From NCBI RefSeq assembly GCF_032362555.1, contig NC_083533.1:191001-255000 (forward strand): DNA of 64,000 nt, written 5' to 3'. This stretch comes from Amyelois transitella. Its lineage: Eukaryota > Arthropoda > Insecta > Lepidoptera > Pyralidae. Positions 21,501-33,105 of the stretch are shown here, in pieces. Below the pieces are notes generated by a model, which was given only the letters and a program-made list of their open reading frames with translations, did not search any database and was not told the DNA's origin. The position numbers and the translations under genes were made by a program. Each line of letters begins with the position of its first letter. Within the stretch, counting starts at the first letter, position 1.

Positions 21501-24500
21501 GTTTCTAGCCCATCGCCTTAAAGAAGAATCCCAAGTATATAACCTATATCCCTTATCCCTTAGTCGCCTTTTACGACATCCATAGGAAAGGGATGAAGTG
21601 GTCCTATCTTTTTCTACTGGTGCCGGGAACCACACAATTTATTTCATTGCTAGCTGTGCCCGCGACTTCGTCCGCTTGGAATAGTTATTTTGGGCATGAT
21701 TGAAGCCCTCAAGGATGAATAATATTCCCCGTTTTGATGCAGCGTGATGTTATACAGCCTAAAGCCTTCCTCGATAAATGGTCTATTCAACACAAATTTT
21801 TCAATTTGCACTACTAGTACCTGAGATTAGCGCTTCAAACAAACAAACAAACTCTTCAGCTTTATATTATTAGTATAGATAACATTACTGTAATTGATAT
21901 TTTCATAATAACAAGAGTCCCTGTCATTAAATTTAGTACCTACATATGTGAACTCTGTATGTGTTCCAATTAAATAAATAAATTTTATGTATGGGGCATA
22001 AGGAGAAAAAAACTTTTTCTGATTGGCCTGGGTCTTGGAGTTTTATCTATATAAGTATTTATTACAAAATATAGTATCGTTGAGTTAGTATCTCGTAACA
22101 AAAGTCTCGAACTTACTTCGAGGCTAACTCAATCTGTGTAATTTGTCCCGTATATATTTATTTATTAAATCAACCTGCATGCAGGCGCGCAAATATTAAT
22201 GAAAGGTATAAACTGAGGGAAGTGTCTATTGTATATGTAATACGTACCAGCAGCATGCACCACAAGGCCTACGGTGGCGGTGACACTCTTCTCAGTCGGG
22301 TTGCTCGAGTCGTTGTACCTCGTCGACACCTGGTCCACCAGCAACATGAAGATGAAGCCTGCGGACAACGTTATCATTTCTATCAATCAATTCATGAACT
22401 GCAATAATTCTTTTAATCAACATATATACATATACTAGGCTTCGCACGGGTGCAAAATTCGGAAAAAATTATACATAAAATCCTTCCTCTTGAATCACTT
22501 TTGTTCCGCCGCTTCTTCTACACATGCGCTTTGGAAGCGGTAGTAGTTATAATTAGATTTAAGTTGTCACATAACTGATACCTTAATTTACTTAATTACC
22601 TCAATAAGTGATACCTTATATCCAATTTTGAAAATAAATCTATTCTATTCTATTCTATTCACTCTACCTGTTACAAAAAACCGCATCAAAATCCGTTGCA
22701 TAATTTTAAAGATTTAAGCATACAGACAAACAGACTAAAATAGCGACTTTGTTTTATACTATGTAGTGATATGGTCACGTCTATATCCATTGCAGGGTAG
22801 ACACAGCCAACAGTCTTGTAAAGACTGAATGGCTGCATTCAGCTTATTGGCTTAATGATAGAATTGAGCTTCAAATAGTGACAGGTTGCTAGCCCATCGC
22901 CTAAAAAAGAATCCCAAGTTTGTAAGCCTATCCCTTAGTCGCCTTTAACGACATCCATGGGAAAGAGATGGAGTGGTCCTATTCTTTTTTGTATTGGTGC
23001 CGGGAACCACACGGTACATACAATATCTGGAAGGAATTAATATTAGGAAGCTGGTTGGGCGTATTAGCCACTGACTTTTTGCAATTTTCAAAATTATTTG
23101 TTTGTCCACACTATTTATTTATTTAAACTTCATTGCAGAAAATGCAAATGTATAGCACATTGGCAGATTTAATGCTGGAAGCATTATCTACCAGTCGACC
23201 GTTGGATCTGACTGGGTACTTTATGTGGGGTCCAACTAAATAAATATATTTATACCTACACAAAGTATAATATAAAATAATTATTATAAAGAAACATATA
23301 CCCTAATTCAGTAATAAAAGTATTATAAATAAAGAAAAAAAGATTTGTACTTTTTATTAAACTCAAGAACTACTGGGCTGATTTTCACGAAATATAAACT
23401 TATAAAATATACCTTCTGCAATGACATTTCAAATGGCGCTAAATTCGCGCAGGCTCACTTATAACTTTTATTATTTTGTAGGTGGAGTTTAATTAGCTAA
23501 AAAGCTAGTAAAATAAACTGAGTACGTAACATAGAGTTTTACAACTCACCTAGCACCAGCGATATCCCAATGACTGTGTGCAGATCGTTGTCATGTCCCG
23601 GGGGCTCGGCCGTGTAGTCCTTCGTCACGATCGTGGGTGCCGCCCTTTCACTGAACAAGGAACGCACACCCTCAGGTATGATGACCGCTAGGGCCGTCCC
23701 CACCAGGAGGCCCGCACCGAATACTGTCACTTTTTGGAGTTTATCCTGGAAGTATATCCATAAAAGGTTAGATGATTATTGCCTTGTGGTTCTTGGAACT
23801 TTAAAATAGTACCACTAGGAGCTGATGGGCTAGTCCTGTCACTATTTGGATCTCTTATCTCTTCTATCATTAAGGGATTCAGCTAGTTGTGGCAGTTAGC
23901 ATTTCAGACTTTTCAAATTTGTTTAGTATGTTTACCCCGCATGGGATATAGACGTCATTATATGTATGTATGTATTTACAAACAAAACAAGTTTCATTGA
24001 AGGATATGTGATTAGCAGTGAACTGACTGTTTTTAACACTACTTTAATAGATGAGTGAGTCATTTTCTTTTTTCTACAGATTGTTGTTAGTCTAGAAACT
24101 AGGTATAATCTCTGTAATCTGATAGCAACCTGTTGCTGTGAGAAAGGAAGGGGAAATAAAAATTACCATATGGTAAAATTAAACATACACAAATCAATGA
24201 AAAACAGCATTATCTTAGGAAATCATATTTTTGTTTAACAAGTAGCTATCATACCCAATACGAGTGATTTACAAATTGATATTACACGTGTTTCAAATTA
24301 AAACGAATTAGTTACGGATAAGAATTTGATTGCAGTAGCACTTTCGCAACATCAACTTTATTGGGCAATATTGTTGCAATATTTGTACAGTAAAAAGTAA
24401 TTAATGTCTATAATATCTTACCTCGGACATATTCACGTTCAAAGGTATGCTTCCAGCAACATAGGAACCAATTAACATCACTAAAACTAATAAGATAAGG

Positions 24501-24517
24501 ATAATAGTTCCATCCAT
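18540..24517 (-). CDS. SLC39A9: Zinc transporter ZIP9 (SLC39A9 family)
   Basis: Complete gene of six coding exons in transcript order: 24517-24422, 23745-23550, 22358-22248, 20115-19977, 19238-19120, 18760-18540 (stop TAG). All phases agree; 293 aa against ~307 for vertebrate ZIP9. The start [14 protein letters not shown] begins a first membrane segment and lines up with the ZIP9 N-terminus. Further matches: [20 protein letters not shown]; the metal-site helix [12 protein letters not shown] (His132, Asp136); [12 protein letters not shown] (His162, Pro165); and [17 protein letters not shown] His-rich loop HSHSHTHT sits before the last membrane segment, and the protein ends in GHKH. Known family role: zinc transport into the cytosol from outside or from the trans-Golgi; vertebrate ZIP9 is also reported as a membrane androgen receptor, which should not be assumed here. 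The tandem array behind exon 4 is described separately. The gene is convergent with FAR-A. Confidence 0.95.
18795..18995 (-). mobile_element. SINE-A, tail damaged
   Basis: In the intron between ZIP9 exons 5 and 6. Confidence 0.75.
19395..20059 (-). repeat. 130-bp tandem array made from the end of ZIP9 exon 4 and its splice donor
   Basis: Five units of exactly 130 bp (minus-strand order 20059-19930, 19929-19800, 19799-19670, 19669-19540, 19539-19410) plus a 15-nt sixth stub. Each unit is 83 nt of exon 4 coding sequence (from Ile154 to the last exon base) and 47 nt of intron beginning gtgagag. Only the first unit has the exon's 5' part and acceptor; the other four have donors but no acceptor. 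Units 2-4 are almost identical. The lowest-coordinate unit differs slightly (a synonymous TTA for TTG, and a changed intron piece). Confidence 0.95.
20168..20432 (+). mobile_element. SINE-A, full length
   Basis: Antisense to ZIP9, about 50 nt upstream of the exon 4 acceptor. Confidence 0.87.
20440..20590. repeat. Small inverted-repeat element
   Basis: ggggctat..gtttttatc and gataaaaac..ctagcccc face each other. Related text occurs at 31219-31345 and 51718-51825. Confidence 0.5.
20696..20937 (+). mobile_element. SINE-A
   Basis: Full-length with a small deletion in the cacctgtcac block; a tail fragment of another copy at 20620-20670. Confidence 0.82.
20945..21185 (-). mobile_element. SINE-B
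   Basis: Minus-strand tRNA-like head with intact A and B boxes; body deletion near 20995. Confidence 0.82.
21394..21637 (-). mobile_element. SINE-A
   Basis: Sense to ZIP9, abuts the Helitron-like element at 21650. Confidence 0.82.
21650..21879 (-). mobile_element. Helitron-like short element
   Basis: Minus-strand TCTATACTAA start at 21879 and CTAG end at 21650, with an internal deletion. Confidence 0.65.
22015..22175 (+). mobile_element. SINE-B body, head missing
   Basis: Begins at tctgattggcctgggtcttg and ends tttgtcccgtatatatttat. Confidence 0.75.
22433..22770 (+). mobile_element. Element G interrupted by SINE-H
   Basis: ggcttcgcacgggtgcaaaa to tatactatgtagtga is element G; SINE-H (22499-22662, tail attctattct) sits inside it. 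Confidence 0.65.
22771..23014 (-). mobile_element. SINE-A, full length
   Basis: Near-consensus copy in the ZIP9 intron between exons 2 and 3. Confidence 0.88.
23110..23240 (+). repeat. Repeat I
   Basis: aaacttcattgcagaaaatg through ctaccagtcgacc; relatives at 49863-49985 and 63085-63190. Confidence 0.55.
23785..23975 (+). mobile_element. SINE-A, strongly diverged
   Basis: Recognisable from ttgtggttcttggaac and the end gggatatagacgtcattata. Confidence 0.6.
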
Positions 24518-24955
24518 TTTGTTCGATATATATTTGCAATTTTCACACTGAAAATTCTGTTATCGAGACGAGGTTTCACTGAGAAAGTGTAGAAATATAT
24601 AATATTTAATGCTTATTTCATGTTTCACACTTGATAACGATTTTAAAGATTATTTAATAAATTAATCAGTTTGCACGGATGTAAACTCCATCCATATCGT
24701 ATCGCGGTATTGACAACTCGACAGAAATGATTAAGTTAACTGTCAATGTCATTTATATTAGGCAGCCATAATTTCTTTGACAGCCATCAAAAGCTTTTTT
24801 TTTTTCAATGCGTCAATGAAACTTTTTTGGACAGCCAAACCTTCTGTGATGTAACGAACATTATGAGAAAGAGCAAGGATGAGAGATACCGGTTGTCGAA
24901 CTTGAGTTTCTATAAACAAAAGGCTTAAGCAATATCGATTTAGCATAAATTACTT
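24518..24955. other. ZIP9 5' flank, nothing further recognised
   Basis: A/T-rich; must hold the ZIP9 promoter and 5' UTR, but no TATA or initiator is clear. Opposing short ORFs look random. Confidence 0.4.
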
Positions 24956-25289
24956 AAACATACATACATATTATCAAGTCTATCTATATACCCCGTGCGG
25001 GGTACATAGAGACAAAAGTGTTGATAAGACCGAAAGGCCACATCCAGTCAATCAATCAAACGTTTCCATAGAAATATATATAGACATGGCTTGAGATATA
25101 ATATAAGCATGTCACACAAAGTTAAACTCTATTATTAGGTTAAAATAGGCGTACTATTTCAAAATTATTATAATCATGATAGGTTCCCCTGCAAAAGTTG
25201 TGGAAGTTAGACGGGAAGTCACATTAGGTGGACCCCGAGCTCCTCTCTAGAAGTGAGGACGCAATTATATTTTATTAATTCTAGTTTGT

Positions 25290-25550
25290 CAATGTTTGCC
25301 GTGTGGTTTCTGGCAAGGTAGGAGAGGATCCCTCTATCTCTTTCCATTCCTTTGAAAGCATTTTGGGGTGGGCACCACACACTCAAAGTGAACGCTTAGT
25401 TCCGAAATTTTTTCGAGACAAAACGTCTCGAAGAAATTTCGGTTTTGGTTTTGTCCCTTACGGGGTAGACAGAGCAAATAGTCCCAAGACTAAGCGCGGT
25501 CTTTATAGTTGAAAGCCTTATAGTGGAATGGAGATTAAAAATTAATATTA
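25290..25550 (+). mobile_element. SINE-A, old, with inserted hairpin
   Basis: Head gccgtgtggtttctggc at 25298 and end cccttacggggtagacagag; between them a non-SINE hairpin at 25402-25442. Confidence 0.6.
25402..25442. repeat. 18-bp-arm hairpin
   Basis: ccgaaattttttcgagac and gtctcgaagaaatttcgg are reverse complements with one mismatch, separated by five bases (aaaac). Confidence 0.9.
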
Positions 25551-25977
25551 AAATAATCCCAAGTTAGACCTCTGATAAATTGTATAAATAGAAAAATAAG
25601 TTAATTTTACCTACCAAGTATATTTTTCATCGCTTCCTTTTCGATTTACGCGAAAAATAACAGGTATACGCGGCAAAAACGTTTCGCTTTATTTTTTTTT
25701 TTTTTTGCTTTTGGCGCGAATGTTTTCCTTCGACCGACCTTAACGATGCACCGAAATATTTTTACGATCCCCAATGAATTATAATAATTATTCCGGCGCA
25801 TAGGTCAGGTCAGGTCAGCCATGACACTGGCCATTGTCAACGATTAATAATAACCGCTTTTTTTTGGGGAATCGAGTTAATTAACTTACGCAAAAATATT
25901 CACAAGGACAATTATTTCATGATTGTCTTTGATGTATTTTTAGGTACCTATAAACGGCCATATTAGTGTTGTGTGCC

Positions 25978-26230
25978 GTGTGGTTCCCAGCACCAATACA
26001 AAAAAGAATAGGACCACTCCATCTCTTTTCCATGGATGTCGTAAAAGGCGACTAAGGGATAGGCTTACAAACTTGGGACTCTTTTTTAGGCGATGGGCTA
26101 GCAACCTGTCACTAGTTGAATCTCAATTCTATCGTTAAGCCAAATAGCTGAACGTGGCCATTCAGTCTTTTCAAGGCTGTTGGCTTTGTCTACCCCGCAA
26201 GGGATATAGAAGTAACCATATGTATGTATG
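25978..26230 (+). mobile_element. SINE-A, full length
   Basis: Near-consensus copy in the gene-free region. Confidence 0.87.
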
Positions 26231-26471
26231 AAGTGTTTTACATACAGCCATGCCACCAAACCATCTCTTATTTTTATTGTAACTACAAAACACACGTCTA
26301 AGTCAACAACAGAAAATAAAAGTTGACCTGAATAAGTAAAACAAACCGTGCGTTCTCGTGAATGTCGTAAAATACGACTATGGAAATAAACATAGGTATA
26401 TTCATCTGAAAAAAGAAACTGTTCTCGCGTAGATTATAAATGTCTAGTAAGGGAAACATTATATAATGGAA

Positions 26472-26742
26472 CTAGCTGCGCCCGCGACTTCGTCCGCGTG
26501 GAATAGTTATTTTGGGCATCATTGAAGCCCTCAAGGATGAATAATTTACCTACCCCTTTTTTCACATTTTCCATTATTTCTTCGCTCCTAATAGTTGCAG
26601 TGTGATTTTATATAGCCTAAAGCCTTCCTCGATAAATGGTCTATTCAACACAAAAAGACTAAACTAAACTAGGTAGTAGGTAGTTCCTGAGATTAGCGCG
26701 TTCAAACAAACTCTTCAGCTTTATATTATTAGTATCTATAGA
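26472..26742 (-). mobile_element. Helitron-like short element
   Basis: CTAG end at 26472, TC start at 26742. Confidence 0.65.
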
Positions 26743-27189
26743 TTCTCTTGCCATTGTCTAGTAACTGTCACTATGCCTAAGAGACATTGAAACAGTATTG
26801 CCTTTGTCTATCTCTGACGGGGTGGACAAAGTCAAAAAGAAAAATGGGGCCTATGACTAACATATCCCTTGCTCGAATCCCAATAAGAACATGCAGGATT
26901 TTGACAAAGTATGTATTACAAACATATAAATTAGTCAATCCAAACTAATAATATAGACGCGAAAGTGAGTTTATTTATTTGTTTGTTACGGTTAATTATC
27001 TAAACGGTTTGGTCCTTCGAGCCGGATAAGACTCTCTACACGGGTAACTTATTTACTGAATCAATCTTCTTGGACTGAATCAAAATTCTTCTTCAATATC
27101 ACGTATATGTATATTAATAAAGAGTCTGGAGAAGGACATTGGGTACCTTTCGTCGCGGTAAAAACTAAGTATATTTCACAACAAGTCTT

Positions 27190-27305
27190 CTTTTGTAGGT
27201 GGCGCTTGATTAGTTGCTTTTGTAGGTGGCGCTAAAATCGTCGCTTTTTGTAGGTGACGCTAAAATCGTCGCTTTTTGTAGGTGGCGCTAAATTCGCGCG
27301 GGCGA
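27190..27305 (+). repeat. Short tandem repeat, ~28-bp unit
   Basis: Units of tgtaggtggcgctaaaatcg with a tcgcttt linker, about three and a half copies. Confidence 0.75.
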
Positions 27306-27449
27306 AAAGCTGGTCTTTAAATAAATGGTAAAAGAATCATTGGTACATGTGATCACGGTATGAATGGCTATGAATCTGTTAATGACGCTTTTTTTCAACT
27401 GACACTCCTCCGTTGAGTTTTGTAAATATACATACATACATACCTACAA

Positions 27450-27810
27450 GCCGTGTGGTCCCAGGCACCAATAGAAAAAAAATAATAGGATCACTCTCTT
27501 TCCCATGGACGTCGTAAAAGGCGGCAAAGGGATAGGCTTACAAAGTTGAGATTTCTCTTTTAGGCGAGGGGCAACCTTTCACTATTTGAATCCCAATTCT
27601 ATCAAGAAGCCATACAGCTGAAGGTGGTCTTTCATAATTTGAAATAGACTCTGAAACTCAGAGCCAATGCTCTGTTTACCCCACAAGGGATATAGACATG
27701 AATATATGTATGTGGATGAAGCGAAGGAAGTATGCAGAGATCGTGGCAAGTGGAAAGAGGTAGTCACAGCCTACCCCTCCGGGAAAGAGGCGTGATTTTA
27801 TGTATGTATG
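27450..27810 (+). mobile_element. SINE-A fused at its tail to a LINE tail
   Basis: SINE-A 27450-27713 ends in tatatgtatg and continues without spacer into the LINE end (tggatgaagcgaaggaagta) to 27810, with its own (TATG)n. Confidence 0.8.
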
Positions 27811-28086
27811 TATGTATATGTATGTACCTACAACGTTTTTGAACAGCATGTATAAATTAATAAATTGTTTATTGTAAAATGCAGCGAAACGCACCATTCG
27901 AACAACAGGTTCACTCAACTTTGCGGGCGTCCTTTTAGTGATACTAGCTTCTTGCGCCAAGTTTGCTTGTCCATTTAATTCGCGTTATACGCGAGTAAAA
28001 GATTCAGCAAATTTTTTTTACTAAACAAACAGACAAATCCGAAACGATACAATGATGTGATGATTTTTTAGATTAAAAACTTACAT

Positions 28087-28345
28087 ACATACATATATAT
28101 GGTCACGTCTAGGTATATCCCTTGTGGGATAGACAGAGCCAACAGTCTTGAAAAGACTGATAGGCCACGCTCAGCTATTTGGCTTAATGATAGAATTGAG
28201 ATTCAAATAGTGACAGGTTTCTAGCCCATCGCCTAAAAAAAGAATCCCAAGTTTGTAAGCCTATCCCTTAGTCGCCTTTTACGACATCCAAAGGAAAGAG
28301 ATGGAATGGTCATTCTTTTTGTACTGGTGCCGGGAACCACACGGC
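28087..28345 (-). mobile_element. SINE-A, full length
   Basis: Near-consensus copy with the head at 28345. Confidence 0.87.
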
Positions 28346-28554
28346 ATTAAAAACTTGACTTAAAAAATGCAATGCTCATTCGTTCACGGTTAAGATTTGA
28401 GGTATGTATATATTTGTGAGTTAACGTCCGGTGAAAATGCTGCAGTGTAGTTTCTTCCGCCGGATTTTTCTACACCTGCGCTTTGGAAATATTCGCGGTT
28501 GGTCGCTCGGTATATTTTTTAAACTCGCGATCCATTAATAGATGTAAACCTTTC

Positions 28555-29412
28555 TCAGAAAACTGTGGCGACATCTCTACGTCAAAATATCTAATCACAC
28601 AACAACTGACAATCATCGCGAAGAAAATGACGCGCTCAGCCAATAGCAGCGATGAATCTAAATCGCGCAAACAAAGATCTCATGCAGAGATCGTGGCAAG
28701 TAGAAAGAGGTGGACCAATAAAGGACCGATGGATGAAGGATACAGGACCAATAAACTCTGCCTACCCCTCCGGGAAAGAGGCGTGATTTTATGTATGTAA
28801 AGATCTCATGGTTTGAAGCATAAATACAACCTCCGACACAACATAGTGTGTGTGGCTGGCCACGAAGATGTTCGAGAGGGCGGATACGTATGATGAGGAC
28901 AACTAGTCCTGATTTATAATTTTTGACGAAATAAAACTCTGGACTCGATAAAAAGATGTGTATTCGGAAAAACGTTCAAAAAAAGTTAACTGTTCATCAG
29001 AGAATGAAAACATTTAGATGCCCTTTGGAATGAGTCTCCTAACATGGAAGGACTTTGCTTCATAGCACACAGCCACCTGCGCGGCATCGCGCCGCTCCAC
29101 GCCCGCCCTCCGGGCCGTCGGGTGAAGCCCTCCCCTCGCTGCCTTGCGGCAGACGTCGTCGCCCAGTGACGACGCCGCCGCCGATGGGAACTCCCAGTGT
29201 ATGAAGACTTGAAGACCCAGGCCGCCACGGTCGCTCCAGTCGTAGGCAGCGATGATGCCATTGGAGAGGGCCAAAAGCCCTGACCAACTTACTCCGACTC
29301 CTTTTTGAGGGGTATGGGAAGACGCGGGATGATCGTCAAAGCCGCGGTTCCCCAGGCGTCATACCTAACTTGACGGAATATCTACCCTTTGGTGGCGGTC
29401 GAGCCGAATTTT
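28555..29412 (-). mobile_element. Element K, long copy with GC-rich core
   Basis: The ends match the short copy at 17455-17705. The interior at about 28990-29330 is GC- and CpG-rich, unlike the surrounding DNA, with minus-strand ORFs of 75-91 aa that match no family I know. Interrupted by a LINE tail at 28684-28798. Confidence 0.55.
28684..28798 (+). mobile_element. LINE 3' tail with 11-bp target-site duplication
   Basis: aaagatctcat occurs at 28673-28683 and again at 28799-28809. The insert ends gcgtgattttatgtatgt. Confidence 0.9.
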
Positions 29413-30382
29413 TTTACGACATTTCAAACCGGAAAAAATCCGTCCAGCACTTTCCGCGATTAGCGCAGACATAGAGACTGTGTTAATGATATGCAGTACA
29501 TAATAGTATGTGACACTTCATGAGAAGAGAGGAAGGTCAAGTTACTAAAAGAGCCTTAAATATGGAAGTGGAGGGTTTAATAAGGGGAATACGGAAATAA
29601 ATATCTTTCAACGAATAGCAAAAAATCACCAAAACTTCGACAAAAGCACAAAAGACGAAATCACATCTGTCGCTAAGCGGAGAAGTCAAACTTATTGTAG
29701 GTAATATTAAGAAAACCGGCTCTTTGACAGACAGACGTACCACCACGTGCATTATAGCTGTTATATATTCGATTCGTACATAATTCATACTGTATGGGCC
29801 GTAGTTTGATTGAACGCGATCTGAGACAAGACGTATTTTGTTCACATCACGGATTTTTCGCGGTGAGTCCAAATTTTCAATTTTGATTAATTGGCCGGGT
29901 AATTAATTGGATAGTAATTAGTGGTTTATTTTTTTTTTTGTAATTATTAGGATGCGAGTTTGTACAAATTTTAGCTTTTGGTGGTTTTTTTTTTCTGTTA
30001 AAATTTTGTTTGGTTTTCTATTATAGTTGTTTTTTTTTTCTTATATAAAAAATATATAATAGATCTTTGCGATAATTACAAATATAAAATCACAATAATA
30101 TATCTTCTGGACACGCTGCCGCTGGTAAATGATTTACACGGACTTCGCCATTTATAAATTTAATAACGAGTATTCTTATTAAAATTGATTTTAAGTTTCT
30201 CAAATCATTTCTCTTCGTAATAAATACCCTTTATTACTGTACTATTATAATTAAATTAAAAGAGCAAATTATCATCACTAATTTTCTACAGAAAATGAAG
30301 CAATTATTGCGTTGGTGTTAAAAAAATTAAATTTCAATCTGTTCAGATTTCTATGTATAGTACATTTACATTTTTATGGTAA
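29413..30382. other. No gene recognised
   Basis: Mixed unique sequence, T-rich from 29930 to 30060. A minus-strand 111-aa ORF (29872-29537) has no recognisable domain. Confidence 0.45.
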
Positions 30383-30655
30383 TCTATACTAATATTATAA
30401 AGCTCAAGAGTTTATTTGTTTGTTTGAACGCGCTAATCTCAGGAACAAGTGGTTCGAATTGAAAAATATTTTTGTGTTGAATAGACCATTTATCGAGGAA
30501 GGCTTTAGGCTATATAACATCACGCTGCAACTATTAGGAGCGAAGAAATAATAGAAAATGTGAAGAAAAAAAACGGGGAAAATTATTCATCCTTGAGGGC
30601 TTCAATGATGCCCAAAATAACTAATCCACGCGGACGAAGTCGCGGGCACAGCTTG
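30383..30655 (+). mobile_element. Helitron-like short element
   Basis: TCTATACTAATATT start after A, gcacagCTTG end before T. Confidence 0.68.
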
Positions 30656-30906
30656 TATTCCATAAAGCATGCAGCTATGATAACATAACTAACAATTCAC
30701 ACGGGAAAGAAGCCGCGAACTGACATTAGTAAACAAAAATACAAATTCACTTTCAATCGTTTCATTATTAGTTATTAATAGACTTTTTTGGCATAAAAAA
30801 TATCGAAAGAGGATCTTAAACAAGTTTTTGAAGGGTCAAAGTTCATATGCCTGGTTTTTTGCAGATAAAGTCTCGATGTTTCTATTATCTGTCCGGGTTT
30901 GGTTTG

Positions 30907-31595
30907 TGCCGTGTGGTTCCCGGCACCAATACAAAAAAGAATAGGACCACTACATCTCTTTCCCATGGATGTTGTAAAAGGCGACTAAGGGGTAGGCTTA
31001 TAAACTTGGGATTCTTCTTTTAGGCGATGGGCTAGCAACCTGTCACTATTTAAATCACAATTCTTTCTTAAAAGAGACTTAGAACAAGACTGTAGGCTCT
31101 GTCTACCCCGCAAGGGATATAGACGTGATTATATGTATGTATGTGTGTGATGGAACACAGCTAAACGTGGCCTAACGTTGGCTCTGTCTACCCCGCAAGG
31201 GATATAAACATATATTTTATGGAAGGTGACATACGAGGCCGTTTTTATCGCTATAAGAACTATGGCTGTCCCGTTTTACGTCATAATAAAAAGCGAAACA
31301 GCAATAGCTTCTTGCTTATGCGTCGAGCGTGCCATAAGGGAGCAATATATAAATTTTCTGTCTAACTCGCAAGGGGTAAAGACGTGACCATATGTATGTA
31401 TGTTTACTTTGTGACTAAGGGATAGGCTTATAAACTTGGGATTCTTCTTTTAGGCGATGGGCTAGCAGCCTGTCACTATTTAAATCTCAATTCCATCATA
31501 AAGCCAAACAGCTGAACGTAGCCTATCAGTCTTTTCAAGACTGTTGGCTCTGTCTACCCCGCAAGGGATACAGACGTCATTATATGTATGTATAA
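30907..31595 (+). mobile_element. Cluster of SINE-A pieces
   Basis: A copy with an internal deletion at 30907-31142, tail pieces at 31170-31205 and 31355-31400, and a headless copy at 31412-31595. The inverted-repeat element seen at 20440 recurs at 31219-31345. Confidence 0.75.
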
Positions 31596-31892
31596 TTTCC
31601 TCACTATGTTTATCGTCACTGAAAAAAAGTATGTAATTTTCGGGTTATTTCAATATCTATTGATAGTTAATTAAATAAATTTATTAATTTCAAAAAGAAC
31701 AGAATAATTTAGGCGCGATTGTATGTATTTTTATAGGCTCGTGTGACCGTGGGCGGGAACATACATATTATGTATAAGTAAATTACTTATATCTGTGGGC
31801 GTACATCAAATACTTTGATGTCAATTTTAATTGCATGATTCGCAGATTCTTCATACGTATAATAGATAATTAATTATTTCGTTATAACCGTG

Positions 31893-32178
31893 TGGCACCA
31901 ATAAAAAATAAGGGTTCCGTTTTTGTATCCAGACGTACAGAACCCTAAAAAAGAATAGGACTGCTCCATCTCGTTCCCATTGATGTCGTAAAAGGCGACT
32001 AAGGGATAGGCTTATAAACTTGGGATTCTTTTAGGCGATGGGCTAGCAACCCTTCACTATTTGAATCTCATTTCTATCATTAAGCCAAACAGCTGAACGT
32101 GGCTTATCAGTCTTTTCAAGACTGTTGGCTCTGTCTACCCCGTAAGGGATAAAGACGTGATCATATGTAGGTATGTAT
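31893..32178 (+). mobile_element. SINE-A interrupted by a 36-bp TIR insert
   Basis: The insert at 31911-31946 starts agggttccgt and ends acagaaccct (one mismatch between arms); SINE-A resumes with aaagaatagg. Confidence 0.75.
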
Positions 32179-32289
32179 TTCGTTATTTAAGAAATAGCTT
32201 TTAACCGCGGCTTCGTACTCGCGAATTTACCGGGATTTAAACTACCCAATATCCTTCTCAGAGTTCTTAATTATTTATTCATTCATTCA

Positions 32290-32870
32290 TATTATCACGT
32301 CTATATCCCTTGTGGGGTAGATAGAGCCCACAGTCTTGCAAAAGGCTGAGAGACCAGGTTCCGCTGTTCGGCTTGATGATAGAATTGAGATTGAAATAGT
32401 GACACGTTGCTAGCCCATCGCCTTCAAGAAGTATCCCAAGTTTATAAGCATATTCCTTAGTCACCAAGTAATCATACATACATATAATCACGTCTATATC
32501 CCGTGCGGGTTAGACAGAGCCAACAGTCTTGAAAAGACTGAATGGCCACGTTCAGCTATTTAGCTTAATGATAGAATTGAGTACATATATACCTGTCACT
32601 ATTTGAATCTCAATCCTATCTTAAAGCCAAATAGCTGAACGTGGCCTATCAGTCTTTACAAGACTGTAGGTTCTGTCTTCCCCGCAAGGGATATAGACGT
32701 GATTATATGTATGTATGTATAGAATTGAGATTCAAATAGTGACACGTTTCTAGCCCATCGCCTACAAGAAGAATCCTATGTACAAACATAGGCTTACAAA
32801 AGTCTATCCCTTAGTCACCTAATACAACATCCATGGGAAAGAGATGGAGTGGTCCTATTCTTTTCACAAA
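32290..32870. mobile_element. Four SINE-A pieces in alternating orientation
   Basis: Minus 32290-32470, minus 32475-32590, plus 32590-32720, minus 32720-32870. The last two meet tail to tail at gtatgtatgtat. Confidence 0.75.
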
Positions 32871-32892
32871 GTAAGTTTACTATAATCCTACT

Positions 32893-33105
32893 ACTATTTC
32901 CTACTACTATTATAAAGGCGAAAGTTTGTATGGATGTATGGATGTTTGTTACTCTTTCACGCAAAAACTACTGAACCGATTACCATGAAATTTGGTATGT
33001 AGGTAGCTGAAGACCCAGAATAACACATAGGCTACTTTTTATCCCAGAGTTCCCGCGGGATTGATAGGGTTTCCATGCGGACGAAGTCGCGGGCGGCCTC
33101 TAGAA
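32893..33105 (+). mobile_element. Repeat F
   Basis: ttataaaggcgaaagtttgt to gcgggcggcctctag, a non-autonomous element with an accaaattt/acgaagtcgcg signature seen again at 33340-33778. Confidence 0.6.

Noticed and set aside
24746..24928. 60-aa ORF upstream of ZIP9 as a divergent small gene
   Set aside because: No family resemblance, and an opposing ORF of similar length covers the same bases.
28986..29287. GC-rich minus-strand ORFs of 75-91 aa as a possible gene
   Set aside because: Three overlapping frames are open at once, as expected from base composition, with no domain and no splice context.
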